The notes: generated by a model from the sequence alone, not told the origin. Shown: positions 1-8,855, numbered from the stretch's first letter. The stretch: 38,008 nt of DNA from Paracoccaceae bacterium (GCA_024226455.1 JAAELR010000296.1:1-38008), one strand, 5' to 3'. Numbers and translations are program-made.

Positions 1-1
1 C

Positions 2-106
2 GACCTGAAGAGCCACTATCTCGCTCACCAGACCTTTGCAGACGTCGACGCCCTGGATAACGCCATAGAAATCGCCGTCACCGACCTGAACAATGAAAGA
101 CAATAA
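2..106 (+). CDS. Transposase C-terminal end (IS630-like), partial
   Basis: An open frame enters from the left edge and stops with TAA at 104-106, giving about 34 residues. The peptide carries LKSHYLAHQTF followed by a helix ending TDLNNERQ. This resembles the C-terminus of IS630-family DDE transposases, where a W..LK.xYL.H segment precedes the last helix. The catalytic part lies outside the window, so intactness cannot be judged. A simple hairpin and T-run lie some 300 bases downstream. Family assignment rests on a short stretch and is moderate; that it is the end of a real frame rather than chance is fairly likely because composition and phase are coherent. Confidence 0.5.
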   Translation, partial: DLKSHYLAHQTFADVDALDNAIEIAVTDLNNERQ

Positions 107-444
107 CATCCGTTGGGGAAGCCGGGAATCTCTGCTTAGCCGCTGGCGGCCTGAGATCATCCCGCCACTGAAGCGCGAAAAGGGGGGGTGAGAAATTACA
201 AGGCTGCAGTCTTCGAGCACAGTGAAGTCTTTTGCAACCGTCACCGGAGGCACCCAGGCATCTGATATCAGACGACACAGCAGGCGTTCGAAAATGAAAC
301 TCTGAGGATCGCGGCATAGGGTCGATACACACAGAGTCCTCAGGTATTCGAGTTACTTTGTCCACCGATGCGACGGTGGGGATGGCTTTTATGAAGCAGG
401 ACGGCCGCGGCAGAGGCTGGTCTCTGCGGCAGCCAGCCTTTTTG
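107..444. other. Intergenic stretch, no gene recognised
   Basis: About 340 bases between the transposase end and the protease gene. Its base composition is more mixed than the coding DNA around it, and the short open frames here look random. It contains a small inverted repeat at 362-379 (arms CCACCG and CGGTGG, six-base loop) followed by a short T-run, and the stronger terminator-like hairpin at 415-443. It may include the right end of the IS630-like element; no terminal repeat could be confirmed with only one end visible. Confidence 0.5.
415..443 (+). terminator. Possible rho-independent terminator
   Basis: Arms GGCTGG (415-420) and CCAGCC (433-438) enclose a 12-base loop and are followed by five T residues on the plus strand. 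It would stop rightward transcription, for example from the IS630-like element, before the convergent protease gene. The stem is short, so confidence is moderate. Confidence 0.4.
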
Positions 445-1026
445 TTATCGCACCAGGATCAGTGTGCCGTCGGATATCTCCAGACTGTCGAAGCGCTGCA
501 GATAGGCCATGCCCAGAAGCGAGCCGTCCATTTCACCCTCGTTGATCCAGACGGCGACGTTGAGGTCGGTCACCGGGCCCAGCGATAGCGTGTCGAGCCG
601 GGTCCGGGCGGTGCGGACGGTGCCGTTGGCGGTGTTGGCGATGCCGGAATAGGTCAGATTGTCGGGGTCGATGCCGATGCGGACGGCGTCCTGGCGCGAC
701 AGCACGATATCGGTGGCGCCGGTATCGACGACGAACTGCACCGCCGTGCCGTCGGCCAGCAGGGTCAGGTAGTAGTGCCCGTCAAAGGCGCGTGGCACTT
801 CGATGCGGCCCTCGGCGGCAGAGTAGGACTGGCGCGGGATCACGTCGTCGCGGATATCCTGCCAGAGCCCGAACCCGGCGATGACGCCGATGAAGATCAG
901 CCCCCAGAGCATCCCCAGGCGGGCCACCTGGCCAAGCCTGTCGCGGTGCGAGATCAGGAAATAGGCGGCGATGACGCTGACGAGCAACACCAGGTAAATG
1001 AGCCTGCCCGTGTCGAAACTGTCCAT
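445..1026 (-). CDS. Membrane-anchored retropepsin-like aspartic protease (TIGR02281 type)
   Basis: 193 residues. Two hydrophobic helices (about 9-26 and 38-54) anchor the N-terminus. A soluble retropepsin-like fold follows, carrying the active-site motif VVDTGATDIVLS with the catalytic aspartate at residue 101. The later GMAYLQRFD stretch (about 175-183) is typical of bacterial clan AA proteases that act as dimers at the membrane or in the periplasm. The start was placed at the internal ATG at 1026, because AGGAGG sits at the right distance before it; an ATG seven codons upstream lacks that site. The substrate is unknown. The gene is monocistronic, with a palindrome and a promoter-like region upstream. 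Confidence 0.85.
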   Translation of the reverse strand: MDSFDTGRLIYLVLLVSVIAAYFLISHRDRLGQVARLGMLWGLIFIGVIAGFGLWQDIRDDVIPRQSYSAAEGRIEVPRAFDGHYYLTLLADGTAVQFVVDTGATDIVLSRQDAVRIGIDPDNLTYSGIANTANGTVRTARTRLDTLSLGPVTDLNVAVWINEGEMDGSLLGMAYLQRFDSLEISDGTLILVR

Positions 1027-1076
1027 GCTGCCTCCTTGTTGATCCACAGATATGCCCTGTAGAAGAAAAAGGGAAG

Positions 1077-1092
1077 TGTCCCCATGGGGACA
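1077..1092. repeat. 16-base perfect palindrome
   Basis: TGTCCCCATGGGGACA is a perfect palindrome in the gap between the marC stop and the protease start. Read leftward it is followed by a pyrimidine-rich run including five T, so it could be a weak terminator for marC, or a site or leader hairpin in the protease transcript. The sequence alone does not decide. Confidence 0.5.
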
Positions 1093-1112
1093 TATTGGTA
1101 AGCTATTGATAT

Positions 1113-1142
1113 TTCATATGATAGCGCTAACGTTTGGATCAA
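1113..1142 (-). promoter_or_regulatory. Candidate promoter with palindromic operator
   Basis: On the minus strand, TTGATC (1137-1142) and TATGAA (1113-1118) are spaced 18 bases apart in an AT-rich patch upstream of the protease gene. The spacer contains the palindrome TAGCGCTA (1122-1129). On the plus strand 1119-1132 (TGATAGCGCTAACG) fits the general LacI/GalR-family operator pattern TGNNANCGNTNNCA at all but one fixed position. Both elements are pattern matches only. Confidence 0.35.
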
Positions 1143-1167
1143 GTGTGGCGAGATCGGCAAGGGAGGG

Positions 1168-1800
1168 TCAGGTCTGGGCGAAGCCGAAGGCCGCAAGCCC
1201 GTCGAGCACGAACTGCACCGAGAGCGCGGCCAGCAGCATGCCCAGAAGCCTTGTGACGACGTTGATGCCGGTGGCCCCTAGGACGCGTTCGAGAAGCCCG
1301 GCGGCGAGGAAGAAGGCAAAGACCACCGCCAGCACGCCGATCATCGCCACATGCACGGTGATGACCCCGGCCCAACCGGCGCCCGGCGTGTCGGCAAGCA
1401 GCACCATGGTGGCCATGGCGCCCGGGCCGGCGATCAGCGGCATGGCGAGCGGAAAGACCGAAGGATCGTCTTCGGGTCCTTCCTCATGTTCTTGCGCCTG
1501 GCCCTGGCGGCGCTTGGAGCGGCGTTCGAACAGCATTTCGAGCGCGGTGAGGAACAACAACGCGCCGCCGGCGATCTGGAAGGCGGGCATAGAGATGCCG
1601 ATGAAATCCAGCACCTTGTCGCCGAGGAGCCCGAAGACGGTGAGCAGGGCGAGCGCCAACGCGCAAGACCGCATGCCGATAGCGCGCCGCGCGGCGGGCG
1701 TCATGCCCCGCGTCAGCGCCACAAACAGCGGCGCCAGACCGATCGGGTCGATCACCACGAAAAGCGCCACGAAGGCGGTGATGAGGGCGGCGGTATCCAT
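1168..1800 (-). CDS. MarC family integral membrane protein
   Basis: 210 residues with about six membrane helices. It starts MDTAALITAFVALFVVIDPI, and the early helix with the D-P-x-G element plus the central PLAMPLIAGPGAMATM segment are the hallmarks of the MarC/UPF0056 family. A charged loop (about 92-115, rich in R, Q and E) separates the halves and is longer than usual. The function of MarC proteins is unresolved; older links to multiple antibiotic resistance were not upheld. The start at 1800 was chosen because the upstream extension is not hydrophobic and looks non-coding. The gene is divergent from the hydrolase gene, with about 130 bases between them. Confidence 0.88.
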   Translation of the reverse strand: MDTAALITAFVALFVVIDPIGLAPLFVALTRGMTPAARRAIGMRSCALALALLTVFGLLGDKVLDFIGISMPAFQIAGGALLFLTALEMLFERRSKRRQGQAQEHEEGPEDDPSVFPLAMPLIAGPGAMATMVLLADTPGAGWAGVITVHVAMIGVLAVVFAFFLAAGLLERVLGATGINVVTRLLGMLLAALSVQFVLDGLAAFGFAQT

Positions 1801-1929
1801 TGCCGCTCTGTGACACGGCCGATGGCAAAGGTCAAACTCTGCGGATCGGTCAGACAATCAGGATTGGCAAATCTCGCCGCACTCGTGCACAGTCGCCCTT
1901 GTAGGATGAACAACTTGCAGGAGATCGAT

Positions 1930-2766
1930 ATGCTCAGAGCCTTGTTTCTACTCGCTGGTCTGGCCGCGCTACCGGCGCAGGCCGAGGATCGGTGGATGGC
2001 ATTGCCAGAGCCTGCCGCGATGCCCGCCGCCGTCGAGAGCGGTCTGGCCGAAGTCAACGGGATTGCGTTGTATTACGCGACCTTTGGCGAGACCGGGGCG
2101 TCGCCGGTTCTGCTGATCCATGGCGGGCTGGCGCATGGCGATATCTGGAGCGCGCAAGTGGCTGATCTGATGACGGATCATCTGGTGGTCGTCGCCGACA
2201 CCCGCGGCCACGGCCGGTCGAACAATGACGGCAGCGCCTATTCCTACGATCTGCTGGCGCAGGACTATCTGGCGCTGCTGGATCATCTGCAGCTTGACCG
2301 GGTGCATCTGGTGGGCTGGTCGGACGGCGCCAATATCGGCTATGCGATCTCGGCCACGTCGCCGGAGCGGCTGATCAGCCATTTCGCCCATGCCGGTAAC
2401 GTGACGCTGGACGGCATCGACCCGTCGGTGGAGACCAACGAGCTGTTTGGGGGCTATGTGGGGATGATGGCCGGCCAGTATGCCGCGATGTCGCCGACGC
2501 CCGACGGTTTTGACGACTTCCTGGGCGGTGTGGCGGCCATGTGGGGCACCGAAAAGCCCGGCGGGTTCGAGGCGCTGGCGACCGTGACGGTCCCGACGCT
2601 GGTGGTGCAGAGCGCCTATGACGAGGCGATCGTTGCGGCGCATTCCGAAAAGATCGCCGCGACGATACCTGGTGCGGAACTGCTGGTCTTGCAGGATGTC
2701 AGCCATTTCGCCATGTTCCAGGCGCCCGGCGAATACACCGCGGCGATCAGGGCGTTTCTGGAGTAG
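1930..2766 (+). CDS. Secreted alpha/beta hydrolase
   Basis: 278 residues. The first 18 form a signal peptide (MLRALFLLAGLAALPAQA, cut before EDRW), so the enzyme is predicted to be periplasmic. The alpha/beta hydrolase fold shows the oxyanion motif LLIHGG (61-66), the nucleophile elbow GWSDG with Ser131, the acid near Asp231 (SAYDEAIV) and His259 in DVSHFAMF. The start at 1930 has CAGGAG seven bases upstream; the long open frame to the left belongs to the antisense of marC. The substrate cannot be told from sequence; esters or lactones are typical. Its stop lies four bases from the convergent ABC-F gene. Confidence 0.88.
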   Translation: MLRALFLLAGLAALPAQAEDRWMALPEPAAMPAAVESGLAEVNGIALYYATFGETGASPVLLIHGGLAHGDIWSAQVADLMTDHLVVVADTRGHGRSNNDGSAYSYDLLAQDYLALLDHLQLDRVHLVGWSDGANIGYAISATSPERLISHFAHAGNVTLDGIDPSVETNELFGGYVGMMAGQYAAMSPTPDGFDDFLGGVAAMWGTEKPGGFEALATVTVPTLVVQSAYDEAIVAAHSEKIAATIPGAELLVLQDVSHFAMFQAPGEYTAAIRAFLE

Positions 2767-2770
2767 GGCC

Positions 2771-4612
2771 TCAGCCGGCCTGTGCCGCGTCGAGCTTGTC
2801 CTGGGCGGTCAGCCACAGGCTTTCGGCGCGGTCGAGGCCGTCCATCACCTCGGCGTATTTCTTCTGCCATACCTCGATCTCGCCGGCTTTGCCGGGCTCG
2901 TAAAGCGCAGGGTTGGCCAGTTTGGTCGCCAGTTTGTCGCGCATCTGGTTGAGCTTGTCGACGCGGGCCTCGGCCTTGCGAAGCTCGGCCCGCAGCGCCA
3001 TCAGGCGGTCTCGCGACACCGGCCTGGGTTTGGTCAACTTCGGTTTTTTTTCGGATTTATCGTTGGAAAGCAGCATCTTGCGGTACGATTCCAGGTCATC
3101 CTCATAAGGTTTCACCGTGCCGTCCTTGACCAGCCAAAGCCGGTCGGCGACCATGCTCAGCAGGTGCATGTCGTGGCTGACAAGGATCACAGCGCCGCTA
3201 TAGGCGGTCAGCGCCTCGACCAGGCCTTCGCGGCTTTCGATATCGAGATGGTTGGTGGGCTCGTCGAGGATCAGCAGATGCGGTGCGTCGAGCGTGGCCA
3301 GCAGCAATGAGAGCCGCGCCTTCTGACCGCCCGAGAGCTTGGCGACCACGGTTTCGGCCTGATCGGCCATCAGGCCGAAGCCGGCCAGCAGCGGGCGCAG
3401 GCGGCTCGGCAGGGTTACGGGGCGTTCGCGCTGCACATGCTGCAGCGGGGTCTCGTCGAGATGCAGCTCGTCCACCTGATGCTGGGCGAAATAGCCGATG
3501 CGCAGCTTGCGGGCCCGGGTGACGCGCCCGTCCATCACCTCCAGTCGTTGCGACAAGAGCTTGGCAAGGGTGGATTTTCCCTCTCCGTTGCGGCCCAGCA
3601 GCGCGATGCGGTCGTCCTGGTCGATGCGCAGGTTGAGCCGGCGCAGGACGGGGGTGCCGTCATAGCCGGTGCTGGCGCCTTCGAGGTTGACGATGGGGGG
3701 CGACAGTTCCTCTGGCTCGGGGAAGGAGAACACCGTGCGCGCGGCCTCTTCGGGGGGCGTGATCATGTCCATCCTGGCGATCGCCTTCAGCCGCGACTGG
3801 GCCTGCTTGGCCTTGTCGGCCTTGTAGCGGAAGCGGTCGACATAGGATTGCAGATGCGCCCGGCGGGTTTCCTGTTTCTTGGCCATGGCGGAGGCCTGGG
3901 CGGCGCGTTCGGCGCGTTGCCGGGCGAACTGGTCGTAAGGGCCCTGGTAGAAGGTCAGCTTTTTGCCGTCGAGATGCAGGATGGCGCCGACGGCGCGGTT
4001 CAGCAGGCCGCGGTCATGGCTGATGATGATGACGGTATGGGGGTATTTCGCCAGGTAGCTTTCCAGCCACAGCGCCCCTTCGAGGTCGAGATAGTTGGTG
4101 GGCTCGTCCAGAAGCAGCAGGTCGGGCTGGGCAAAGAGCACCGCGGCCAGCGCCACGCGCATGCGCCAGCCGCCCGAGAAGGCACTGCACGGCATCGCCT
4201 GTTCGCGGGTGGTAAAGCCGAGACCGCGCAGGATGGCGCTGGCGCGGGCCTCGGCTGACCATGCGTCGATATCCGTCAGCCGTGTCTGGATCTCGGCGAT
4301 GCGGGCGGGGTCATCGGTGGCTTCGGCCATGAGGGCGGCGCGTTCGGTGTCGGCGGCCAGCACCGTGTCGAGCAAGGAGACCTCGTTGCCCGGCACTTCC
4401 TGGGCGACGCCGCCGATGCGGGCGCCGCGGGGCAGGCTGATATTGCCCGATTCCAACGCCAGCTCGCCCCGGATCAGGCGAAACAGCGTGGTCTTGCCGG
4501 CCCCGTTGCGGCCCACAAGGCCGACCTTGTGGCCCTGCGGGATCACGGCGGATGCGCCGGTAAGCAGCGGTTTGCCGTCGATGGCGAAATGGATGTCGTC
4601 GATACGAAGCAT
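2771..4612 (-). CDS. ABC-F family ATPase (YheS/Uup type)
   Basis: 613 residues with two ATP-binding cassettes and no membrane helices, which places it among the soluble ABC-F proteins that act on ribosomes. The first cassette has Walker A GRNGAGKTT (34-42), signature FSGGW and Walker B LLLLDEPTNYLD. The charged linker (about 240-300) follows. The second cassette has GRNGEGKST, LSGGQKARL and LILDEPTNHLD. The C-terminus is a K/E/R-rich coiled coil after residue 520. ABC-F members resolve stalled or drug-bound ribosomes; which role applies here is unknown. A second ABC-F gene lies only 1.2 kb to the right but is of the Uup subtype and clearly different. Confidence 0.92.
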   Translation of the reverse strand: MLRIDDIHFAIDGKPLLTGASAVIPQGHKVGLVGRNGAGKTTLFRLIRGELALESGNISLPRGARIGGVAQEVPGNEVSLLDTVLAADTERAALMAEATDDPARIAEIQTRLTDIDAWSAEARASAILRGLGFTTREQAMPCSAFSGGWRMRVALAAVLFAQPDLLLLDEPTNYLDLEGALWLESYLAKYPHTVIIISHDRGLLNRAVGAILHLDGKKLTFYQGPYDQFARQRAERAAQASAMAKKQETRRAHLQSYVDRFRYKADKAKQAQSRLKAIARMDMITPPEEAARTVFSFPEPEELSPPIVNLEGASTGYDGTPVLRRLNLRIDQDDRIALLGRNGEGKSTLAKLLSQRLEVMDGRVTRARKLRIGYFAQHQVDELHLDETPLQHVQRERPVTLPSRLRPLLAGFGLMADQAETVVAKLSGGQKARLSLLLATLDAPHLLILDEPTNHLDIESREGLVEALTAYSGAVILVSHDMHLLSMVADRLWLVKDGTVKPYEDDLESYRKMLLSNDKSEKKPKLTKPRPVSRDRLMALRAELRKAEARVDKLNQMRDKLATKLANPALYEPGKAGEIEVWQKKYAEVMDGLDRAESLWLTAQDKLDAAQAG

Positions 4613-4748
4613 GGGCTGCGGTTTGGCCTATCGCCGCGGCGCGGTCAATCGCGGGTTTCCAAGCCGATGGCCCCATGTTAGGGCGCGCCCAGGTTTTTGA
4701 CGGGCGGGCCATGGGGGCCGGCCCCTGCCAGACGAAGGACCAACCGAG

Positions 4749-5171
4749 ATGGCCGTGCAACGCACCTTTTCGATCATCAAGCCCGATGCCACCAAACGCA
4801 ACCTGACCGGCGCGATCAACGCCAGGATCGAGGCCGCCGGCCTGCGTATCGTGGCGCAAAAGCGCATTCACCTGACCCCGGCTCAGGTCGGCGTGTTTTA
4901 TGAGGTGCACAAAGAGCGCCCGTTCTACGGCGAATTGTGTGAATTCATGGCCTCTGAGCCGGTAGTGGTGCAGGTGCTGGAGGGCGAGGACGCCATCGCC
5001 AAATACCGCGGCGTGATGGGTGCCACCGACCCGGCAGAGGCCGATGCGGGCACCATCCGCGCCGAGTTTGCCGAATCGAAGGGCGAGAACTCGGTGCATG
5101 GCTCTGACGCGCCGGAGACGGCGGCGGTGGAGATCGCCTATTTCTTCTCGGGTCTCGAACTGGTCGGTTGA
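4749..5171 (+). CDS. ndk: Nucleoside diphosphate kinase
   Basis: 140 residues, the normal length for the family. It transfers the gamma-phosphate from ATP to other nucleoside diphosphates through a phosphohistidine. The N-terminal [10 protein letters not shown] strand, the KERPFY segment (55-60), the [10 protein letters not shown] nucleotide site (86-95) and the active-site NSVHGSD with His117 are all present, so it should be active. A GAAGGA ribosome-binding site precedes the ATG at 4749. It is monocistronic, diverges from the ABC-F gene and ends in a clear terminator. Confidence 0.97.
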   Translation: MAVQRTFSIIKPDATKRNLTGAINARIEAAGLRIVAQKRIHLTPAQVGVFYEVHKERPFYGELCEFMASEPVVVQVLEGEDAIAKYRGVMGATDPAEADAGTIRAEFAESKGENSVHGSDAPETAAVEIAYFFSGLELVG

Positions 5172-5180
5172 TCTGATTGA

Positions 5181-5204
5181 GCCGCCTTTGGCGGCGCTTT
5201 CTTT
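5181..5204 (+). terminator. ndk rho-independent terminator
   Basis: Arms GCCGCC (5181-5186) and GGCGGC (5190-5195) flank a TTT loop, followed by GCTTTCTTT. It begins ten bases after the ndk stop. Confidence 0.7.
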
Positions 5205-5205
5205 A

Positions 5206-5281
5206 GCCCGTACTCGCCTCCGGCTCCGTACGGGCGGTCGGGATATGTGGCGGGCGGTCTCTGCAAAAGAGACCGCCCGCC
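5206..5281. repeat. Two nested-style hairpins between convergent genes
   Basis: First hairpin: GCCCGTA (5206-5212) pairs with TACGGGC (5229-5235). Second hairpin: a 14-base arm at 5249-5262 (GGCGGGCGGTCTCT) is perfectly complementary to 5268-5281, with a five-base loop GCAAA. There is no long T-run, but the second is very stable and sits six bases from the end of the convergent TfoX-C gene, so it probably serves as its transcript end or protects the 3' end. Confidence 0.55.
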
Positions 5282-5286
5282 CGCGT

Positions 5287-5616
5287 TCAGCGGCGCGCGA
5301 TCACGCCGATCTGGTTCAGGATAGCTTCCAGCGCCGAGTGGGGGTCGGGACGGGCGGTGGATTTCAGCGCTTCGAACCGGGCCCGCAGTGTCTGTTTTTC
5401 GGGGCCCTTGCAGTCGTTCCAGGGGCGGCCCTGCAACCCCATGACCAGTGCGTAATATCCGATGAAATGCGGCCTGGTGCCGGTTTCCAGTAGCCTGGCA
5501 TAGGCCCGGTCGGGACCCAGGGCGCGCAGTTCTTCTGCGGTATCGATGCCGGCGCGGGCGAAGGCGGCGTCTGAGGCGGGGCCGAGATTGCGGATTGTCG
5601 AGACGGGGTCGGGCAT
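5287..5616 (-). CDS. TfoX/Sxy C-terminal domain protein
   Basis: 109 residues. The N-terminal half STIRNLGPASDAAFARAGID followed by TAEELRALGPDRAYARLL matches the helix-hairpin-helix-like TfoX C-terminal domain, and the later YYALVMGLQGRPWNDC element is also characteristic. The N-terminal TfoX domain of full-length competence regulators is absent, as is common for stand-alone homologues. The role is unknown, possibly nucleic-acid or protein binding. It ends in a large hairpin and is convergent with ndk; its start region is divergent from the Uup gene. Confidence 0.8.
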   Translation of the reverse strand: MPDPVSTIRNLGPASDAAFARAGIDTAEELRALGPDRAYARLLETGTRPHFIGYYALVMGLQGRPWNDCKGPEKQTLRARFEALKSTARPDPHSALEAILNQIGVIARR

Positions 5617-5783
5617 GGCCGGGTCAGACTACCGCATCTTCCGGTCCCGTTGAAACGGTATTCGCGCGCCTGGCCTGACGGTTGTGCAATTTGGGGTTCC
5701 ACCCCCGAACCCCCGGGGCCGTGTTTCATGACCGGGAAGAAGAGCAATTGACGCCATCGCCGGGCGGGGATAGCCCCGCGTGC

Positions 5784-7601
5784 ATGGCCCGTGCTCCGCT
5801 GTTGCAGCTTTCCGATATTGCCCTGACCTTTGGCGGCAATCCCGTCTTCGAAGGGCTTAACCTGGTTTTGCAGCCGGGCGACCGGGTGGCGCTGGTGGGG
5901 CGCAACGGGTCGGGCAAGTCGACGCTGATGAAGGTGATGGCGGGGCTGGTCGAGGCGGACCGGGGCAGGCGCTTGGTGTCGCCGGGGGTTTCGGTGGGCT
6001 ATATGGAACAGCATCCCGACATGACCGGCTTCGCGACGTTGGGCGATTTCGCGGCCAGTGGGCTGGCGCCGGGCGAGGAATACCGGGTCGGGATGGCCGC
6101 CGAGGGTTTGAAATTCGCCCCCGAAACGGCGGTGGGCGCGGCATCGGGAGGTGAGCGGCGGCGCGCGGCGCTGGCCCGGCTATTGGCCGAGGCGCCCGGG
6201 CTGATGCTGTTGGATGAGCCGACCAACCATCTCGATATCGAGGCGATCGCCTGGCTGGAGCGGCAGTTGACCGAGACCCGGACCGGGTTCGTGCTGATCA
6301 GCCATGACCGGGCGTTTTTGAAGGCGCTGACCCGGGCCACGCTGTGGATCGACCGCGGTGTGGTTCGGCGGCGCGAGCAGGGGTTCGCGGGCTTTGCCGA
6401 CTGGCGCGACAAGATCTGGGCCGAGGAGGACGAGGCACGCCACAAGCTGAACCGCAAGATCAAGTCCGAGGCCCGTTGGGCGGTCGAGGGGATCAGCGCC
6501 CGGCGCACCCGCAACCAGGGCCGGGTGCGGGCGCTGCAGGCGCTGCGGGCCGAGCGGACGGCGATGATCCGGCGCCAAGGGGCGGCGGCCATGGCGCTGG
6601 ACGAGGGCGGCAAGTCCGGCAAGCGGGTGATCGAGGCGGCAGAAATTACAAAAGCTTACGGCGACAAGCTTGTCCTGCGGCCCTTCTCGTTGCGGGTGCT
6701 GCGAGGTGACCGGGTGGCGTTTGTCGGGCCCAATGGCGTGGGCAAGACGACTCTGTTGCAGATGCTGACCGCAGAACTGGCGCCCGACGGCGGCAGCGTG
6801 ACGCTGGGTACCGGGTTGCAGTTGGCCGTTTTCGATCAGAACCGGGCCGGTCTGGACCCCGATGCGAGCCTTTGGGACACGCTGGCGGGCGACCCCGAGA
6901 TCGGGGTCACCGGCAAGGCCGATCAGGTGATGGTGCGCGGGGTGCCGAAACATGTGGTGGGCTATCTCAAGGAGTTCCTGTTCTCGGACGCCCAGGCGCG
7001 CGCGCCGGTGCGCTCGCTTTCGGGGGGCGAGAAGGCGCGGCTGATGCTGGCCAGGATCATGGCCCGGCCCTCGAACCTGCTGGTGCTGGACGAGCCGACC
7101 AACGACCTGGATATCGAGACTCTGGACCTGCTGCAGGAGATCCTCGGCGATTATCCCGGCACCGTGCTGCTGGTCAGTCACGACCGTGATTTCATCGACC
7201 GGGTAGCGACCAGTACCGTTGCGATGGAGGGTGATGGGTGCGCGGTGGTCTATGCCGGCGGGTGGAGCGACTACCGGGTGCAGCGGGGGGCGGACGCGGC
7301 GGACAAGGCGCTGGCGAAGCCGGTCGCAAAACCTGCCGTGGCGGACAAGCCAACATCAAGGTCGCGCGACAAGGGTTTGAGTTTCATCGAAAAACATCGG
7401 TTGGAGAGGTTGCCGGCAGAGATAGAGCGGATGGAGGCCGAGATCGGCAAGCTGACCGAATTCCTGTCTGACCCGGAGCTTTTCGGCAAGGCGCCTGCGA
7501 AGTTCGAAAAGGCCAGCGCGGCGCTGGTGGAACGGCAGGCGGCGCTGGCGGCGGCGGAAGAGGATTGGCTGACACTGGAAGACAGGGCAGGCGCGGGCTG
7601 A
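5784..7601 (+). CDS. uup: ABC-F family ATPase, Uup type
   Basis: 605 residues from the ATG at 5784 (MARAPLLQLSD); the 34 codons open upstream look non-coding. There are two ATPase cassettes: GRNGSGKST, then an altered signature ASGGERRR and LMLLDEPTNHLD; and GPNGVGKTT, LSGGEKARL and LLVLDEPTNDLD. The linker contains the basic RRTRNQGRVRALQALR stretch seen in Uup. The C-terminus is a coiled coil (about 535-600) that binds nucleic acid in Uup homologues. Uup influences transposon excision and ribosome function in E. coli. The gene runs directly into the convergent transglycosylase gene with no gap between the two stop codons. Confidence 0.9.
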   Translation: MARAPLLQLSDIALTFGGNPVFEGLNLVLQPGDRVALVGRNGSGKSTLMKVMAGLVEADRGRRLVSPGVSVGYMEQHPDMTGFATLGDFAASGLAPGEEYRVGMAAEGLKFAPETAVGAASGGERRRAALARLLAEAPGLMLLDEPTNHLDIEAIAWLERQLTETRTGFVLISHDRAFLKALTRATLWIDRGVVRRREQGFAGFADWRDKIWAEEDEARHKLNRKIKSEARWAVEGISARRTRNQGRVRALQALRAERTAMIRRQGAAAMALDEGGKSGKRVIEAAEITKAYGDKLVLRPFSLRVLRGDRVAFVGPNGVGKTTLLQMLTAELAPDGGSVTLGTGLQLAVFDQNRAGLDPDASLWDTLAGDPEIGVTGKADQVMVRGVPKHVVGYLKEFLFSDAQARAPVRSLSGGEKARLMLARIMARPSNLLVLDEPTNDLDIETLDLLQEILGDYPGTVLLVSHDRDFIDRVATSTVAMEGDGCAVVYAGGWSDYRVQRGADAADKALAKPVAKPAVADKPTSRSRDKGLSFIEKHRLERLPAEIERMEAEIGKLTEFLSDPELFGKAPAKFEKASAALVERQAALAAAEEDWLTLEDRAGAG

Positions 7602-8855
7602 TCATCCCAGACGGCGCAGCAGCGCCAGCGATGGCTCGCCGGTCACCTGGAGCCCGTGGCGGGCCTGGTAGGCGCGAATCGCCTCGTGGGTTTTGGACCC
7701 GATCACGCCGTCGATGCTGCCGGTGTCGAACCCGGCCGCTGTCAGTTTGCGCTGCAGTGCCTTGCGGTCGGTCAGTGTCATGCCGCTGGCGTCGGGCGCA
7801 AAGCCGCCGCGCAGGGCGGGGCCGCCGCGCAGGCGGTCCGACAGGTGGCCCACGGCGATGACGTATTTGTCGGAATTGTTGTAACGCGTCAGCACGGTGA
7901 AATTGCGGAACGCCAGAAAGGCCGGGCCAGTGCCGTCGCCGGGCAGGACCAGCGAGGCGGGGCCGTGATCGGGCAGGGCCCCATGCGCGGCCCGAGCCCC
8001 AAGCGCCGCCCAGTCGGCGATGCTGCGCGCGGTGCCTCGGCCTGCAAGGGCGGTGTTGAAACCCTGGGGCAGCATCACTTCGACGCCCCACAGGCGGCCG
8101 CTTTGCCAGCCTGACCGTTTGATATAGGCCGCCGCAGAAGCCAGCGCATCGGTCGGGTCGTCGGCCCAGATATCGCGCCGCCCGTCGCCGTCGAAATCTA
8201 CCGCGAAGCTTTCGTAAGTTGTTGGAATGAATTGGGTGTGGCCCATGGCTCCGGCCCAGCTGCCGGTCATCTTGCGCGCGCTGATGTCGCCGCGCTGCAG
8301 GATGCGCAGCGCCGCCAGCAACTGGCTTTCGAAGAACCCGGCGCGGCGGCTGGCAAAGCCCAGTGTCGCCAGCGCCGAGATCACCGGGAACTCGCCGCGC
8401 CGCTCGCCATAGCGGCTCTCGACGCCCCAGATCGCGGCCACCACATGGGGTGCAACGCCAAAGCGCGCCTCTATCGCCGCAAGCGTCTTTGCGTGCAGCT
8501 GCAGCATGGCGCGGCCGGTTGCCAGGCGCTCTTGGGAGGTGGCGATGGCGATGTAGTCCTCGACCGTGCGCCGGTACTGGAACTGGTTCTGGTCACGCTC
8601 GATCACAACGGGCAGGTAGCCCGCGCCGCGAAACGCCGCCCCCAGGGTATCGGCGCCGATGCCGTGGGCGGCGGCGCGGGCGCGGAATGCGGTGAGCCAT
8701 TCGTCGAAGGCGGGGTTGGCGACGGTCGCGGTGTCGGTCCCGGCGCCCGCGCTGTTGCGGCGTCTTGCCGGGGCCCGCGGGCTGGTGGCGGTGGTGCAGC
8801 CCGCCAGCATCGCCGCTGTCAGCGACAACATGACCCGCCGTCTAAAACAATCCAT
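7602..8855 (-). CDS. Lytic murein transglycosylase, MltB-type lipoprotein
   Basis: 417 residues. A lipoprotein signal with lipobox LAGC (Cys20) places it at the envelope. The SLT fold of the MltB family follows, with the catalytic glutamate in GVESRYG (about residue 145). MTGSWAGAMGHTQFIPTTY and FDGDGRRDIW are diagnostic for this family. The last 60 residues (LTDRKALQRKLTAAGFDTG onward) form a PG_binding_1 domain. The enzyme cleaves the MurNAc-GlcNAc bond in peptidoglycan to give 1,6-anhydro ends. All expected motifs are intact and the length is normal. Confidence 0.93.
   Translation of the reverse strand: MDCFRRRVMLSLTAAMLAGCTTATSPRAPARRRNSAGAGTDTATVANPAFDEWLTAFRARAAAHGIGADTLGAAFRGAGYLPVVIERDQNQFQYRRTVEDYIAIATSQERLATGRAMLQLHAKTLAAIEARFGVAPHVVAAIWGVESRYGERRGEFPVISALATLGFASRRAGFFESQLLAALRILQRGDISARKMTGSWAGAMGHTQFIPTTYESFAVDFDGDGRRDIWADDPTDALASAAAYIKRSGWQSGRLWGVEVMLPQGFNTALAGRGTARSIADWAALGARAAHGALPDHGPASLVLPGDGTGPAFLAFRNFTVLTRYNNSDKYVIAVGHLSDRLRGGPALRGGFAPDASGMTLTDRKALQRKLTAAGFDTGSIDGVIGSKTHEAIRAYQARHGLQVTGEPSLALLRRLG

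Noticed and set aside
78-365. Minus-strand 95-codon open frame near the left edge
   Set aside because: Overlaps the transposase end on the opposite strand and shows no coherent protein pattern.
1351-1929. Extended start for the alpha/beta hydrolase
   Set aside because: The extension is antisense to marC; the ATG at 1930 has a good ribosome-binding site and opens a clear signal peptide.
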